64,000 nucleotides of DNA from Deltaproteobacteria bacterium (GCA_016218805.1 JACRCW010000080.1:62001-126000), one strand, 5' to 3'; shown: positions 40,308-48,536, counted from the stretch's first letter. Translations and numbers: made by a program. Notes: generated by a model from the letters alone, not told the origin.

Positions 40308-41005
40308 GTGCGCTTCTCCGTTGTGCGTCGTCGTGTGGCAGGCACGCCGGCCTCCACGGGGAGACCGGCCTGGTTCCATTCGGGGTAGCCGTCTTTCAGG
40401 CGGACCGCGTCACGGCCGCGCCGGCGCAACATGCGAACCGCCTCCGCAGCCAGCACGCAGTAGGGGCCGCGACAGTACGCGACCACGCGCTTGCCGGTCG
40501 GCAACTCGGCCAGGCGGCGCTCCAGTTCGCCCAGCGGGATGGACAGCGCGCCCGCAATGTGGCCGGCGGCGTATTCAACCCGCGGCCGCACGTCGATGAC
40601 GACGACTTCGCGACCGCGCGCGCGCCGCAACAGTTCCACGCGCTCCACCGGTTCCAGACCATCCGCGTCGCCAAAGTAGTCGTCCACCAGGCGGCCCACC
40701 TCGGCCAGGCGGGCCTCCGCCAACTCCTGCAACGCCCGGTAGCCCCGGGAAACCAGCGGGTCAGCCAGCCGGTAGAACACCTGCAGCCCGTCCTTGCGCG
40801 ACGCCACCAGGTTGGCGCCCTTGAGCACCTGCAGGTGCCGTGACGTGTTGGCCACCGTGGAGCCGGTCTCCGCGGCCAGCGCTTCCACGTGGCGCTCGCC
40901 CTGGGCCAGCACGTCAATGAGCTCAATGCGCTTGGGCGCGGAGAATGCCGCCGCCACCAGGGCAAACTGCTCAAACACCGCATCCTTGAACTCGCGTCCG
41001 CGCAT
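40304..41005 (-). CDS. ArsR-family regulator fused to a rhodanese domain
   Basis: A 233-residue protein: a winged-helix ArsR domain (about 1-95, with NTSRHLQVLKGANLVASRKDG as wing/recognition region) joined to a rhodanese domain (about 130-220) with the active-site loop CRGPYC (Cys178 and Cys183). The DNA-binding domain contains no cysteine at all, so neither the ArsR metal site nor the BigR/SqrR-type dithiol sensor is present in it; sensing must be by the rhodanese cysteines. It probably represses its own operon through the palindrome at 41009-41032, with release on persulfidation. The ATG is 17 nt from the predicted transcription start. Confidence 0.9.
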   Translation of the reverse strand: MRGREFKDAVFEQFALVAAAFSAPKRIELIDVLAQGERHVEALAAETGSTVANTSRHLQVLKGANLVASRKDGLQVFYRLADPLVSRGYRALQELAEARLAEVGRLVDDYFGDADGLEPVERVELLRRARGREVVVIDVRPRVEYAAGHIAGALSIPLGELERRLAELPTGKRVVAYCRGPYCVLAAEAVRMLRRRGRDAVRLKDGYPEWNQAGLPVEAGVPATRRRTTEKRT

Positions 41006-41008
41006 GGA

Positions 41009-41032
41009 CTAATCAACTCCTCAATTGATTAG
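41009..41032. promoter_or_regulatory. Palindromic operator over the -10 of the sulfur/metal operon
   Basis: A perfect 8-bp inverted repeat CTAATCAA-N8-TTGATTAG (AT-rich in a GC-rich genome). It overlaps the -10 hexamer and includes the Shine-Dalgarno of the ArsR-rhodanese gene. Its position fits autorepression by that regulator. Confidence 0.8.
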
Positions 41033-41057
41033 TAGAGTACTCCCCACCGCGCGTCAA
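41029..41057 (-). promoter_or_regulatory. Promoter of the sulfur/metal operon
   Basis: On the minus strand TTGACG (41057-41052), a 17-bp spacer and TACTAA (41034-41029). The -10 lies within one arm of the palindrome at 41009-41032. The predicted start site is about 41022. Confidence 0.7.
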
Positions 41058-41076
41058 CCGTGGTATCCACGCGCCC

Positions 41077-42258
41077 ATGACCACGCCCCCCACGCCCGGA
41101 TTGTCCACGCGTTGCATCCATGCCGGTGACCACCTTGATGAGCGGGGCGGGATCCACACGCCGCTGTACAACCATTCCACCTTTGCCTTCACCAGCACGC
41201 AGGGTGTGCTGGACGTCGTGGAGGGCCGCGCCAACGGCAACCTGTACACGCGCTATGGGCTGAACCCCACCATCCGCTCGGTGGAGGAGAAGCTTGCCAG
41301 CATTGAGGGGGGCGAGGCCGCCTGGGTGTTCAGCTCCGGGATGGCCGCCGAGGCGGCAACGCTGCTGAGCTGCTGCAAGACCGGCGACCACGTGGTCTGC
41401 ATTGGCGACGTCTACGGCGGCACCTATGAGCTGCTCGGCACCAACCTCCCGGACCTTGGCATCACCACCACGTTCCTGCTGGGGTCACAACTGGACCGCC
41501 TCCCCGAGGCGCTGAGGCCCAACACGCGCCTGGTGTTCTTTGAGACGCCCACCAATCCCAACATGGAAGTGCTGGACATCGCGGCCATCGCCGCCATTGC
41601 CCGGCGGCACGGGGTGCTCACCGTGGTGGACAACACGTTTGCCACGCCGGTGAACCAGGACCCGCTGGCGCTGGGCGCGGATCTCGTCGTGCACAGCACC
41701 ACCAAGTACCTGGGCGGGCACAGTGACCTCACCGGTGGCGCCGTCATCGGGTCCGCCAGACTGCTGCAGCCCATCTGGATGTGGCGCAAGAACCTGGGGC
41801 AGATGATGGCGCCGGAGGTGGCGTTCCTGCTGGCGCGCAGCCTGCGGACGCTGGTCATCCGCGTGCGTGCGCACAATGACGCCGCGGCCACGCTGGCGCG
41901 CCGGCTGGCGGAACACCCCCGCGTGGCAAGCGTGAACTACCCGGGGCTGACCACGCATCCGGGCCACGCCGTGGCGCGCGCCCAGATGAAGGGGTTCGGA
42001 GGCATGTTGAGCTTTGTTGTCCGCGGTGATGCCGCCGCCACCGCCGCCGTGGTGGACCGGCTCCGGTTGTTCGCCATTGCCCCCAGCCTGGGCGGCGTGG
42101 AGAGCCTGGTCACGCAACCCGTCACCACCACGCACCACGGGCTCACGCCGGAGGAGCGCGCACGGCGCGGCATTGTGGACGGGATGGTGCGCCTCTCCGT
42201 GGGCCTGGAGGACGTTGAAGACCTGTGGGCTGACCTGGAACAGGCGCTGGCGTCCTGA
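41077..42258 (+). CDS. Cystathionine gamma-lyase/synthase-family PLP enzyme
   Basis: A 393-residue member of the trans-sulfuration (Cys/Met metabolism) PLP family. The Schiff-base lysine is in VVHSTTKYLGGHSD; YTRYGLNPT, FSSGMAAEAAT and VVDNTFATPVNQDPL match the family. It could be cystathionine gamma-synthase, beta/gamma-lyase or methionine gamma-lyase; the motifs seen do not separate these. Lyases in this family can release H2S from cysteine, which would fit its divergent placement next to the sulfide-oxidation operon. No ribosome binding site precedes the ATG at 41077, so initiation may be leaderless. Confidence 0.88.
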   Translation: MTTPPTPGLSTRCIHAGDHLDERGGIHTPLYNHSTFAFTSTQGVLDVVEGRANGNLYTRYGLNPTIRSVEEKLASIEGGEAAWVFSSGMAAEAATLLSCCKTGDHVVCIGDVYGGTYELLGTNLPDLGITTTFLLGSQLDRLPEALRPNTRLVFFETPTNPNMEVLDIAAIAAIARRHGVLTVVDNTFATPVNQDPLALGADLVVHSTTKYLGGHSDLTGGAVIGSARLLQPIWMWRKNLGQMMAPEVAFLLARSLRTLVIRVRAHNDAAATLARRLAEHPRVASVNYPGLTTHPGHAVARAQMKGFGGMLSFVVRGDAAATAAVVDRLRLFAIAPSLGGVESLVTQPVTTTHHGLTPEERARRGIVDGMVRLSVGLEDVEDLWADLEQALAS

Positions 42259-42275
42259 TCCGGTTTGACCCCGCC

Positions 42276-42292
42276 TACTACGGGGCGTAGGA
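42276..42292. promoter_or_regulatory. BlaI-type operator upstream of the repressor gene
   Basis: TACTAC-N5-GTAGGA, a near-palindrome matching the site at 43706-43722 and similar to the BlaI/MecI consensus (TACTAC...GTAGTA). It lies between a TTGACC -35-like element (42265-42270) and the start codon, so binding would repress the repressor's own operon. Confidence 0.65.
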
Positions 42293-42300
42293 GACGGGGC

Positions 42301-42681
42301 ATGACCGCGGTGAAACGCCCGCTGGGTGAGCTCGAGCACGCCATCATGACCGTCCTGTGGACGCGCGCGCCGCTGTCCGGCCGCGAGGTGCTGGCTCGGC
42401 TGCACCGGCGCCCGCAGCCCGCCTACACCACCGTGATGACGGTGCTGGACCGCCTGCACGCCAAGGGGTTTGTGGAGCGGGTGAAGGACGGCAAGGCGTT
42501 CCTCTACGGGCCCACCGTGTCACGCGAGGAATGGACGGCACAGAACGCGCTGCGCGCGCTCGGGAAGGACCCCACCACGGGGGTGCTCGTGGCGTTCCTG
42601 GACTCCGCGGAGCGCGCGGATTCGGACCTGATGGACCGCCTGGAGCGTCTCATTGCCGCGCGCCGGGAGCGTGGCACGTGA
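42301..42681 (+). CDS. BlaI/MecI/CopY-family transcriptional repressor
   Basis: A 126-residue winged-helix repressor: LGELEHAIMTVLWTRAPLSG, REVLARLHRR, AYTTVMTVLDRLHAKGFVER and KAFLYGPTVSREEW match the family's DNA-binding domain, with a helical C-terminal dimerisation part. It is encoded directly upstream of, and overlapping with, an M56 sensor peptidase, as in BlaI-BlaR1 pairs, where the sensor inactivates the repressor by proteolysis. Two matching operators (42276 and 43706) bracket the pair. The ATG at 42301 has GGAG upstream. Confidence 0.88.
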   Translation: MTAVKRPLGELEHAIMTVLWTRAPLSGREVLARLHRRPQPAYTTVMTVLDRLHAKGFVERVKDGKAFLYGPTVSREEWTAQNALRALGKDPTTGVLVAFLDSAERADSDLMDRLERLIAARRERGT

Positions 42682-43661
42682 GCGCGCTGCTGCTGGGCCC
42701 GCCGCTGCTGGCGGTCTTCCTGGTGTCCGCGGCGGGCGTCACGGCGTGCACCGCGTGGCCGGGCCGGTGGAGCGCGCGGCGCGCGGGTGTCCTGGCGCTC
42801 CTGGCCGTGGCCGGGCCCCTGGTAGCGGGCCTGCTGACCGCCGCCGCGTTCCTGGCGCCGCTGTTGGAGGGCCACTGTCATTGCGCCGACCACGGGCTCC
42901 ATCACCCGCACCTGTGTCCGCTCCATCCCGCGCATGCGGCCGCGCTGGTGGCACCAGGCGTGTACGTGTTGGCTGCGTGGGTCCTGTTTGTCGCGCCGGA
43001 CGTGGGCGGGCTGGTCCGCGGCCTGCTGCACGCGGCAGTTTGGCGGCGGGCTGTTCTGCGGACGCCGGCCCGGCGGGTGGCAGGCCACCGGGTCCACCTG
43101 TCCGGGTGCGGTGGCCTGGGCGCGGTGACGGTGGGTCTGCTGCGGCCCGTGATCGTCGTGGATCCGCGGGTGTGGGACGCGCTGGCACCCGCAGAGCGCA
43201 AGGCCGTGGTCCAGCACGAGGCCGCGCACGCGCGTCGACGGGATGCGCTGGTGCTCCTGGGGCTGCGCTTGTGGACCGCCCTGTGCCCGCTGCCCGCGCT
43301 CCGGCGCGTGGTGGACGCGTGGCGCGTGGCCGCGGAGCACGCCTGTGACCGGTACGCCGCCGGGCGGGTCGGGAACGCGTGCATCGTCGCTGCCGCGCTG
43401 GTTGCCGTGGAACGCGCCCGCCACGGCCCGCTCCCGGCGTTCCCGCCACAGGGTGTGCTGCCGGTTGGCGGCGGGGACGGACTGGAGCACCGGGTGCAGT
43501 CCCTGCTGGCCGATCCCCCGGCAGCGCCCCCCGCCGCGCATGCCGTCCTCCCCGTCGTGGCGCTGGCCCTGGCCGGCGGCGTCCTGGCGCTGGGCGTCGC
43601 CGCGGATGGGGCCCATCACTTCGTCGAAACCGTCCTCGGTTTCCTCTTCCCCGCCCGCTGA
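42678..43661 (+). CDS. M56-family sensor metallopeptidase with His/Cys-rich loop
   Basis: A 327-residue BlaR1/MecR1-type membrane zinc peptidase. N-terminal transmembrane helices flank a periplasmic loop with exceptionally dense His and Cys (HCHCADHGLHHPHLCPLHPAH at about 73-93, shown here as its core), suited to binding metal ions. The HEAAH zinc motif lies at about 180-184 and the EHACD element that supplies the third ligand follows. Unlike BlaR1 it has no penicillin-binding sensor domain; a C-terminal transmembrane helix ends the protein. The GTG start overlaps the repressor's stop by 3 nt. It probably senses periplasmic metal and cleaves the partner repressor. Confidence 0.82.
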   Translation: MSALLLGPPLLAVFLVSAAGVTACTAWPGRWSARRAGVLALLAVAGPLVAGLLTAAAFLAPLLEGHCHCADHGLHHPHLCPLHPAHAAALVAPGVYVLAAWVLFVAPDVGGLVRGLLHAAVWRRAVLRTPARRVAGHRVHLSGCGGLGAVTVGLLRPVIVVDPRVWDALAPAERKAVVQHEAAHARRRDALVLLGLRLWTALCPLPALRRVVDAWRVAAEHACDRYAAGRVGNACIVAAALVAVERARHGPLPAFPPQGVLPVGGGDGLEHRVQSLLADPPAAPPAAHAVLPVVALALAGGVLALGVAADGAHHFVETVLGFLFPAR

Positions 43662-43705
43662 GGCGGCACGCGCTGCGTTTGCGGCGGGTTGCCCAGGAAT
43701 TCACA

Positions 43706-43722
43706 TACTACAGCGCGTAGTA
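43706..43722. promoter_or_regulatory. Perfect BlaI-type palindrome ahead of the adaptor remnant
   Basis: TACTAC-N5-GTAGTA with perfect 6-bp arms, sharing the same layout as the operator at 42276-42292. It lies about 12 bp before the remnant of an efflux adaptor gene. Confidence 0.75.
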
Positions 43723-43733
43723 CAGCCATTGCG

Positions 43734-44262
43734 GTGCTGCGGCTGGGAGTGACGGCGTGCCCGGGTGCGCCGGCGCCGCACCGGCACCCGCATGACGCGC
43801 CGGAGGTCCGCCCGTCGCCATCACGCGCTGGACGGCGCAGCCTGAGCTGTTTGTGGAGTTTCCGTGGCTGGCACGGCCCTGTTCCACGCCCACGGCACGA
43901 GCCGGGAGGGCACACAGGCCGCCACGCGCGGCGCCTTACGCGTGGCCTTCCGGCGTGAGGGACGGGTCGCCGCCGAGGGCAGCGCCGCGGGGGGTGGCCC
44001 GCCCCGGCGTGTTCACGCCGGAGACCACCGCACCGGCGCCGGGCGAGTCCCAGGTGGAAAGGGTCTACGCCGTCGAGGGCGACGCGGACACGTTCGGTTG
44101 CGGCGCGGTCACCGTGCACGCGACGCCGACCGCAGCGACGGAGGAGGTGCCCGCGGGGGCGGCCATCGCGTTCGGCGTTGTTGTGGTTCTGCGCTCCGCG
44201 GTGGTGGAGCTGAACACGCGCCCCTGGGTGTTTGTGCAGACGGAGGGCCAAGCCCTGTTCAC
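43734..44262 (+). pseudogene. Decayed CusB-like RND efflux adaptor
   Basis: The region reads as one adaptor gene only if frames are switched. A lipoprotein-like start (LRLGVTAC) and PAPHRHPHDAPEV lie in one frame. A shift near 43815 gives VAITRWTAQPELFVEFPWL. A further shift near 43885 gives TALFHAHGTSREGTQAATRG and LRVAFRREG. A shift near 43985 gives GVARPGVFTPETTAPAPGES and FGCGAVTVHATP. An internal deletion then joins this to RSAVVELNTRPWVFVQTEG, after which the 3' end is cut off where the convergent lipoprotein gene begins. These pieces follow the order of CusB-type adaptors. At least three frame changes plus two deletions make sequencing error an unlikely explanation. Confidence 0.75.
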
Positions 44263-45305
44263 GGTTGGGCAACCGCCGGCAGGTCAATCGGGATCGTACG
44301 TACTGCAAGGACGCCTGCCGCCGGGATGTCCAGCTCCTGCTGGCGGCACTTTCCGCTGCTGCGCCACGCCACCCGGCGCATCCCTGCGGGTGCGCTGAAC
44401 GCGGGCGCTACCACCGCTTTCCCGTCCACCCATGCCGCGTCAGGCTGGGGGGAGAGCAGGACAAGATTCTCCCCGGGCGAGGCGGCCGGTGCGGACTCCC
44501 TGGGACACGCGGTGTCAGCCGCCCCGCGCGTCTCCGCGTAACGTTTCTCAACCTCAGGCGGCGGATGCACCTGGTGGCGCGCGGCCTGCAGGCGCAGCGC
44601 GATGAGCGGCAACCCCTGCTGGCAGCGTTTGAGCTCCACCGTTCCGTACGCGCTCTGGCGACGGACGCGGTCGTACTCCGCCACGCGTTTGGGAAGTTGT
44701 ACGCAGTAGGTATCCAGCCGCTTCTCTGCCTCCAGGAGGCTCCTCTCCGCGTCCGCAAACGCGCGCACCGCGGACTGGGACAGCGCCAGATCCACCCAGC
44801 GGTCCTGGTCTTCCGGCCACCGTTCCACCACGACACGTGCCGCCCACAGCGACGCCTGCGTGCCGCGCGTCTGCTCCGCGATGAGCCGCAGGTTGGAGCG
44901 CACCGCCGGTTCCTCGCCCATCTCCGGCTCCAGCGCGGCCAACGCGGGGCCCAGGTCCTTGACGTCCGCGTGACGCGCCATGACGCGCAGCACGCGCTGC
45001 GCCGCACGCGCCCGCTCCTCGGACCCGGGGGGCAACCCCTCAAACAACTCAAACGCCTCCTCCTTGGACTCCGTGTCCGGCGCGCCCAGGATGGCGCGCG
45101 CGGCGAGGATCAGCACCGTGCGCATGCGGCGAACGTCGTCGTCAGACTGGCCCTCCTGTCTGAGCAGCGCGCGCGACGCGCGGAACGCCTGCAGGTGGTT
45201 CTCCTTCTCCAGGAAGCGCTCTGCCTGTTGCACGCGGTCCAGGCAGGACGCGGCCAGGGCCACCGCACACACGGCGATAACGATTCTCTTCGGCTCAGCC
45301 TTCAA
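44259..45305 (-). CDS. Lipoprotein with helical repeats, partner of a two-component system
   Basis: A 348-residue protein with a lipoprotein-like signal (VAVALAASC) and a helical, TPR-like body (AERFLEKENHLQAFRASRAL and later repeats); the C-terminal about 80 residues are less regular and include a small beta-like segment. No named family was recognised. Its start overlaps the response-regulator stop by 11 nt, forming a three-gene unit with the kinase, so it may be a sensor accessory or an envelope-stress target. Probably membrane-anchored and facing the periplasm. Confidence 0.7.
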   Translation of the reverse strand: MKAEPKRIVIAVCAVALAASCLDRVQQAERFLEKENHLQAFRASRALLRQEGQSDDDVRRMRTVLILAARAILGAPDTESKEEAFELFEGLPPGSEERARAAQRVLRVMARHADVKDLGPALAALEPEMGEEPAVRSNLRLIAEQTRGTQASLWAARVVVERWPEDQDRWVDLALSQSAVRAFADAERSLLEAEKRLDTYCVQLPKRVAEYDRVRRQSAYGTVELKRCQQGLPLIALRLQAARHQVHPPPEVEKRYAETRGAADTACPRESAPAASPGENLVLLSPQPDAAWVDGKAVVAPAFSAPAGMRRVAWRSSGKCRQQELDIPAAGVLAVRTIPIDLPAVAQP

Positions 45306-46005
45306 AGCGGTATCCCATGCCTCTCACGGTGACGATGTACCTGGGGTTCTCCGGGTCCGCCTCCAGCTTGGTACGCAACGCGCGCACAAAGTTGTCCACG
45401 GTGCGCGCGGTGCCTTCGTAGTCCGCGCCCCACGCGCGGCGCAGCAGGCTCTCGCGGTCCTGCACGCGGCCGGGCCGTTCCATCAGGCACTGCAGCAGCG
45501 CCAGCTCCGTGGAGGTCACGTTCACCGGCTCGCCGCCGCGCGTGACCTTCCCCGCCGCCAGGTCCACCACCACGTCACCAAATGCGTGCAGGCGCCGCGG
45601 CTCATCAGCGGGACGGCGCATCAGCGCCCCCACGCGCGCCAGCAGTTCCTGCAGCCCAAACGGCTTGGACATGTAGTCATCCGCGCCCAGCTGCAGGCCC
45701 ATCACCTTGTCCGCTTCTGAGCCCTTGGCGGACAGCATCAGCACGCGCGTGCGCGCCCCCGCAGCGCGCATCCCGCGCAACACCTCAAACCCGTTGAGCT
45801 CCGGCATCATGACGTCAAGAATCACCAAATCGTACCCGCCGTTGAGGGCGCGGTCCAGGCCGGTGCGGCCGTCCCGCGCAATGTCCACGTGGTAGCCCTC
45901 GTAGCGCAGGTTGATGGACAGGCCGGTGGTGATGGCCGCGTCATCCTCGACAATGAGGATGCGCCTGGACGGGGCCGCGGTCTCTGCCAAGGCTTCCTCC
46001 TTCAC
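45295..46005 (-). CDS. OmpR/PhoB-family response regulator
   Basis: A 236-residue two-domain regulator. The receiver domain has the acidic pair (IVEDDAAITTG), the phospho-acceptor Asp in LVILDVMMPELNG, Thr/Ser (LMLSAKG) and Lys in YMSKPFGLQELL. The C-terminal winged helix (VNVTSTELALLQCLMERPGR, WGADYEGTARTVDNFVRALR, YIVTVRGMGYRF) is of the OmpR class. Its start overlaps the kinase stop (ATGA), and it is the kinase's cognate partner. Regulated genes are unknown. Confidence 0.95.
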   Translation of the reverse strand: MKEEALAETAAPSRRILIVEDDAAITTGLSINLRYEGYHVDIARDGRTGLDRALNGGYDLVILDVMMPELNGFEVLRGMRAAGARTRVLMLSAKGSEADKVMGLQLGADDYMSKPFGLQELLARVGALMRRPADEPRRLHAFGDVVVDLAAGKVTRGGEPVNVTSTELALLQCLMERPGRVQDRESLLRRAWGADYEGTARTVDNFVRALRTKLEADPENPRYIVTVRGMGYRFEG

Positions 46006-47393
46006 CCGCGCGCGCGGGCCTCCGCCATCAGGGCCTGTTCATGCTGCCGCAGGGACGCGGTGGGCAGTTCCACGGTGAAGGTGCTGCCCTTCCCGGGCGT
46101 GCTCTGCAGGCGGATGCGGCCACCGTGTGCCTCCACCACGTGCCGCGCCAACGCCAGGCCCAGTCCGCTGCCGTGTGCGCGCGCGTTGAGCGGGTCCTCC
46201 GCCCGGTAGAACCGCTCAAAGATCTTCTTCTGCTCGCGCCGGGGCACGCCCGGGCCGTTGTCACTGACCGCAAACGCCACCATGCTGCCCCGCTGTTCCA
46301 CCCGCAGCCCAATGCGCTTTTCCTCCGCCGTGTACTTGAACGCGTTGTGCAGCAGGTTGAGCAGCGCCTCCGTGATGGCGTCCGGGTCCACCAGCAGCGG
46401 CGCATCCGGCGCAAGGACCTCGCGGGTGAGCACGTACGGCGCCTCCAGCGCCTGCGTGGCGAACGACTGGAGCGCCGCCTCTGCGATCTCCCCCGCCGTC
46501 ACGGGACGCTTCTGGTAGCTCTTCTTGCCCGCCTCCACGCGGGCCCAGTCCAGCACGCGTTCAATCATGCCGGACAACCGCTCGGTCTCCTGTGCGCACA
46601 GGCGCAGGCATTCCAGCTCTTCCTCGCGGCTCTGCACGCGCCCCAGCCGCACGGTCTCCAGGAACATGCGGATGGAGGTCAGCGGGGTGCGCAACTCGTG
46701 GCTCACGTGGCTGACAAAGTCCGTCTTGAGCCGCCCCAGCTGCACTTCGCGGTACAGGGACATGCTGACCCACGCCACGCCCACCGCCAGCAGCACGTAG
46801 AACAGGAACAGCAGCGCCGAATACAGCACCGCGGTGGTGCGCACCTGCTGGGCCAAGAGGTCATCCCCCAGCAGGCGGGCCTGCAGGCGGTAGCTGTCCA
46901 GCGGCGGCGGCAGGCGCAGCTCGGTGATGACGTCACGGCGGAACAGGTCCGCGGGCTCCGCGCGGCCCTGCAGCCAGTCATCCAGTGTGCGCCGCATCGC
47001 CTCGGCGGTATTGGCCGGCGGCAGGTCGGTGTCGTGGACCAGTTCCACCACCGCGGTCTCGGGCGGGAAGTGGCGCGGGGCCAGCTCGGGGAGCAGCTCG
47101 CGGACGCGGCCCAGCTGCGCCTCCACCACGCGGTTCATGTTCTCCGGGTCACCGGGGGCATCCCGGATGGCGCGGGCCACGGGCTCCAGCGGCGCGGCCA
47201 GCTCCGCCGCCAACAGGCGGAGTTTCTGCGCGTAGGACTGCTTGAGCCGCGCCTCGGCCACGGCACGCGCGTCGACAATGGCCAGGATCCCAAACCCGCT
47301 GATGGCAAAGCTGGGGACCGCGACAAAGATGGTGAACACCACGAACAGTCCGCGGAATCCGCGTCCGGCCCCCCTGCGTGTCGTCGTTGCCAT
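46002..47393 (-). CDS. Membrane sensor histidine kinase
   Basis: A 463-residue HisKA/HATPase kinase. TM1 (about 16-38) and TM2 (about 185-208) enclose a periplasmic sensor domain of about 145 residues with no recognised fold. The H-box is VSHVSHELRTPLTSIRMF, the N-box NLLHNAFKYT, and the G boxes DNGPGVP and GSGLGLALARHVV. No HAMP or PAS domain is obvious. The ATG at 47393 is chosen for TM placement. It phosphorylates the overlapping response regulator; the periplasmic stimulus is unknown. Confidence 0.93.
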   Translation of the reverse strand: MATTTRRGAGRGFRGLFVVFTIFVAVPSFAISGFGILAIVDARAVAEARLKQSYAQKLRLLAAELAAPLEPVARAIRDAPGDPENMNRVVEAQLGRVRELLPELAPRHFPPETAVVELVHDTDLPPANTAEAMRRTLDDWLQGRAEPADLFRRDVITELRLPPPLDSYRLQARLLGDDLLAQQVRTTAVLYSALLFLFYVLLAVGVAWVSMSLYREVQLGRLKTDFVSHVSHELRTPLTSIRMFLETVRLGRVQSREEELECLRLCAQETERLSGMIERVLDWARVEAGKKSYQKRPVTAGEIAEAALQSFATQALEAPYVLTREVLAPDAPLLVDPDAITEALLNLLHNAFKYTAEEKRIGLRVEQRGSMVAFAVSDNGPGVPRREQKKIFERFYRAEDPLNARAHGSGLGLALARHVVEAHGGRIRLQSTPGKGSTFTVELPTASLRQHEQALMAEARARG

Positions 47394-47537
47394 GCGCGTG
47401 CTGACCGTCCGTGCGCGTTCCCTACGCCCACCTCCTTGTACACCACGCGGCGGGGGACGGTGGACGCGGCGGCCGTGGATGCCTATCTGACCACCCACTT
47501 TGCCGGGACCGCTGGTCTCCGGCCCGGAGGAACACCC

Positions 47538-48536
47538 ATGGGTCAGTCCGCTTCATCGCCCGCTCCCCTGCCCTTCCCGCCCAAGGACGCCGTTCGAGAC
47601 GTGATCATCGTCGGGTCGGGCCCCGCGGGTTACACGGCGGCGCTGTACTGCGCGCGCGCCAACCTGCAGCCGCTGATGTTTGAAGGGGACATCCCGCACA
47701 TCCCCGGCGGACAACTGATGATCACCACGGAGGTGGAGAACTACCCGGGGTTTCCCGACGGCGTGGCGGGTCCGGACCTGATGGAGAAGCTGAAGGCGCA
47801 GGCCGCGCGGTTTGGCACGGAGCTGGTGCAGAAAAGCGTGAGCCGGATTGACTTCAGCAAACGCCCGTTCCGCGTGGAGGCGGATGACGAGGTGCGGTTT
47901 GGCAAGGCGATCATTGTGGCCACCGGCGCCACCGCGCGCTGGCTGGGCGTGGACAACGAAGACGAGGCCCGCAACCGCGGCGCCTCCGCGTGCGCCACCT
48001 GTGACGGCGCACTGTTCCGCGGCCGCGAGCTGGTGGTGGTGGGCGGCGGTGACACCGCCATGGAGGAGGCCACCTTCCTCACGCGCTTTGCCACCAAGGT
48101 CACGCTGGTGCACCGGCGGGATTCGTTGCGCGCGTCCAAGGTGATGGCGGACCGCGCGGCCAAGAACCCCAAGATCGCCTTCAAGTGGAACAGCGTCGTT
48201 GAGAAGTACCTGTTTGACGACAAGAAGTACGTCAACGGTGTGGTGCTCAAGGACGTCAAGACCGGCAAGACGGAGAACTTCCCGTGCGGTGGCGTGTTTG
48301 TTGCCATTGGGCACAAACCCAACACGGAACTGTTCCACGGCGTGCTGGACACCGACGAGAACGGCTACCTGAAGACCAAGGGCGGCCCCAAGGGCGCCAC
48401 CATGACCAACGTCACCGGTGTGTTTGCGTGCGGGGACGTGCAGGACAGCTACTACCGCCAGGCCGTCACCGCCGCGGGCAGCGGCTGCCAGGCCGCCATT
48501 GACGTCGAGCGGTGGCTGGAAGCCGTAGGTCACTGA
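47538..48536 (+). CDS. trxB: Thioredoxin reductase
   Basis: A 332-residue low-molecular-weight thioredoxin reductase: FAD site IIVGSGPAGYTAALYCARAN, redox pair CATC (Cys152-Cys155) in SACATCDGALF, NADPH site VVVGGGDTAMEEA and the C-terminal FACGDVQDSYYRQA. It transfers NADPH electrons to thioredoxin in the cytoplasm. The ATG follows GGAGG at 7 nt. Thioredoxin itself is not in the window. Divergent from the two-component operon across about 145 bp. Confidence 0.96.
   Translation: MGQSASSPAPLPFPPKDAVRDVIIVGSGPAGYTAALYCARANLQPLMFEGDIPHIPGGQLMITTEVENYPGFPDGVAGPDLMEKLKAQAARFGTELVQKSVSRIDFSKRPFRVEADDEVRFGKAIIVATGATARWLGVDNEDEARNRGASACATCDGALFRGRELVVVGGGDTAMEEATFLTRFATKVTLVHRRDSLRASKVMADRAAKNPKIAFKWNSVVEKYLFDDKKYVNGVVLKDVKTGKTENFPCGGVFVAIGHKPNTELFHGVLDTDENGYLKTKGGPKGATMTNVTGVFACGDVQDSYYRQAVTAAGSGCQAAIDVERWLEAVGH

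Noticed and set aside
41033..41046. AGTAGAGTACTCC considered as a third BlaI-type operator
   Set aside because: Arms do not match TACTAC-N5-GTAGTA; the bases belong to the spacer of the sulfur/metal promoter.
46041..47537. N-terminal extension of the thioredoxin reductase frame
   Set aside because: Opposite strand encodes the histidine kinase; a proper Shine-Dalgarno and start lie at 47526-47538.
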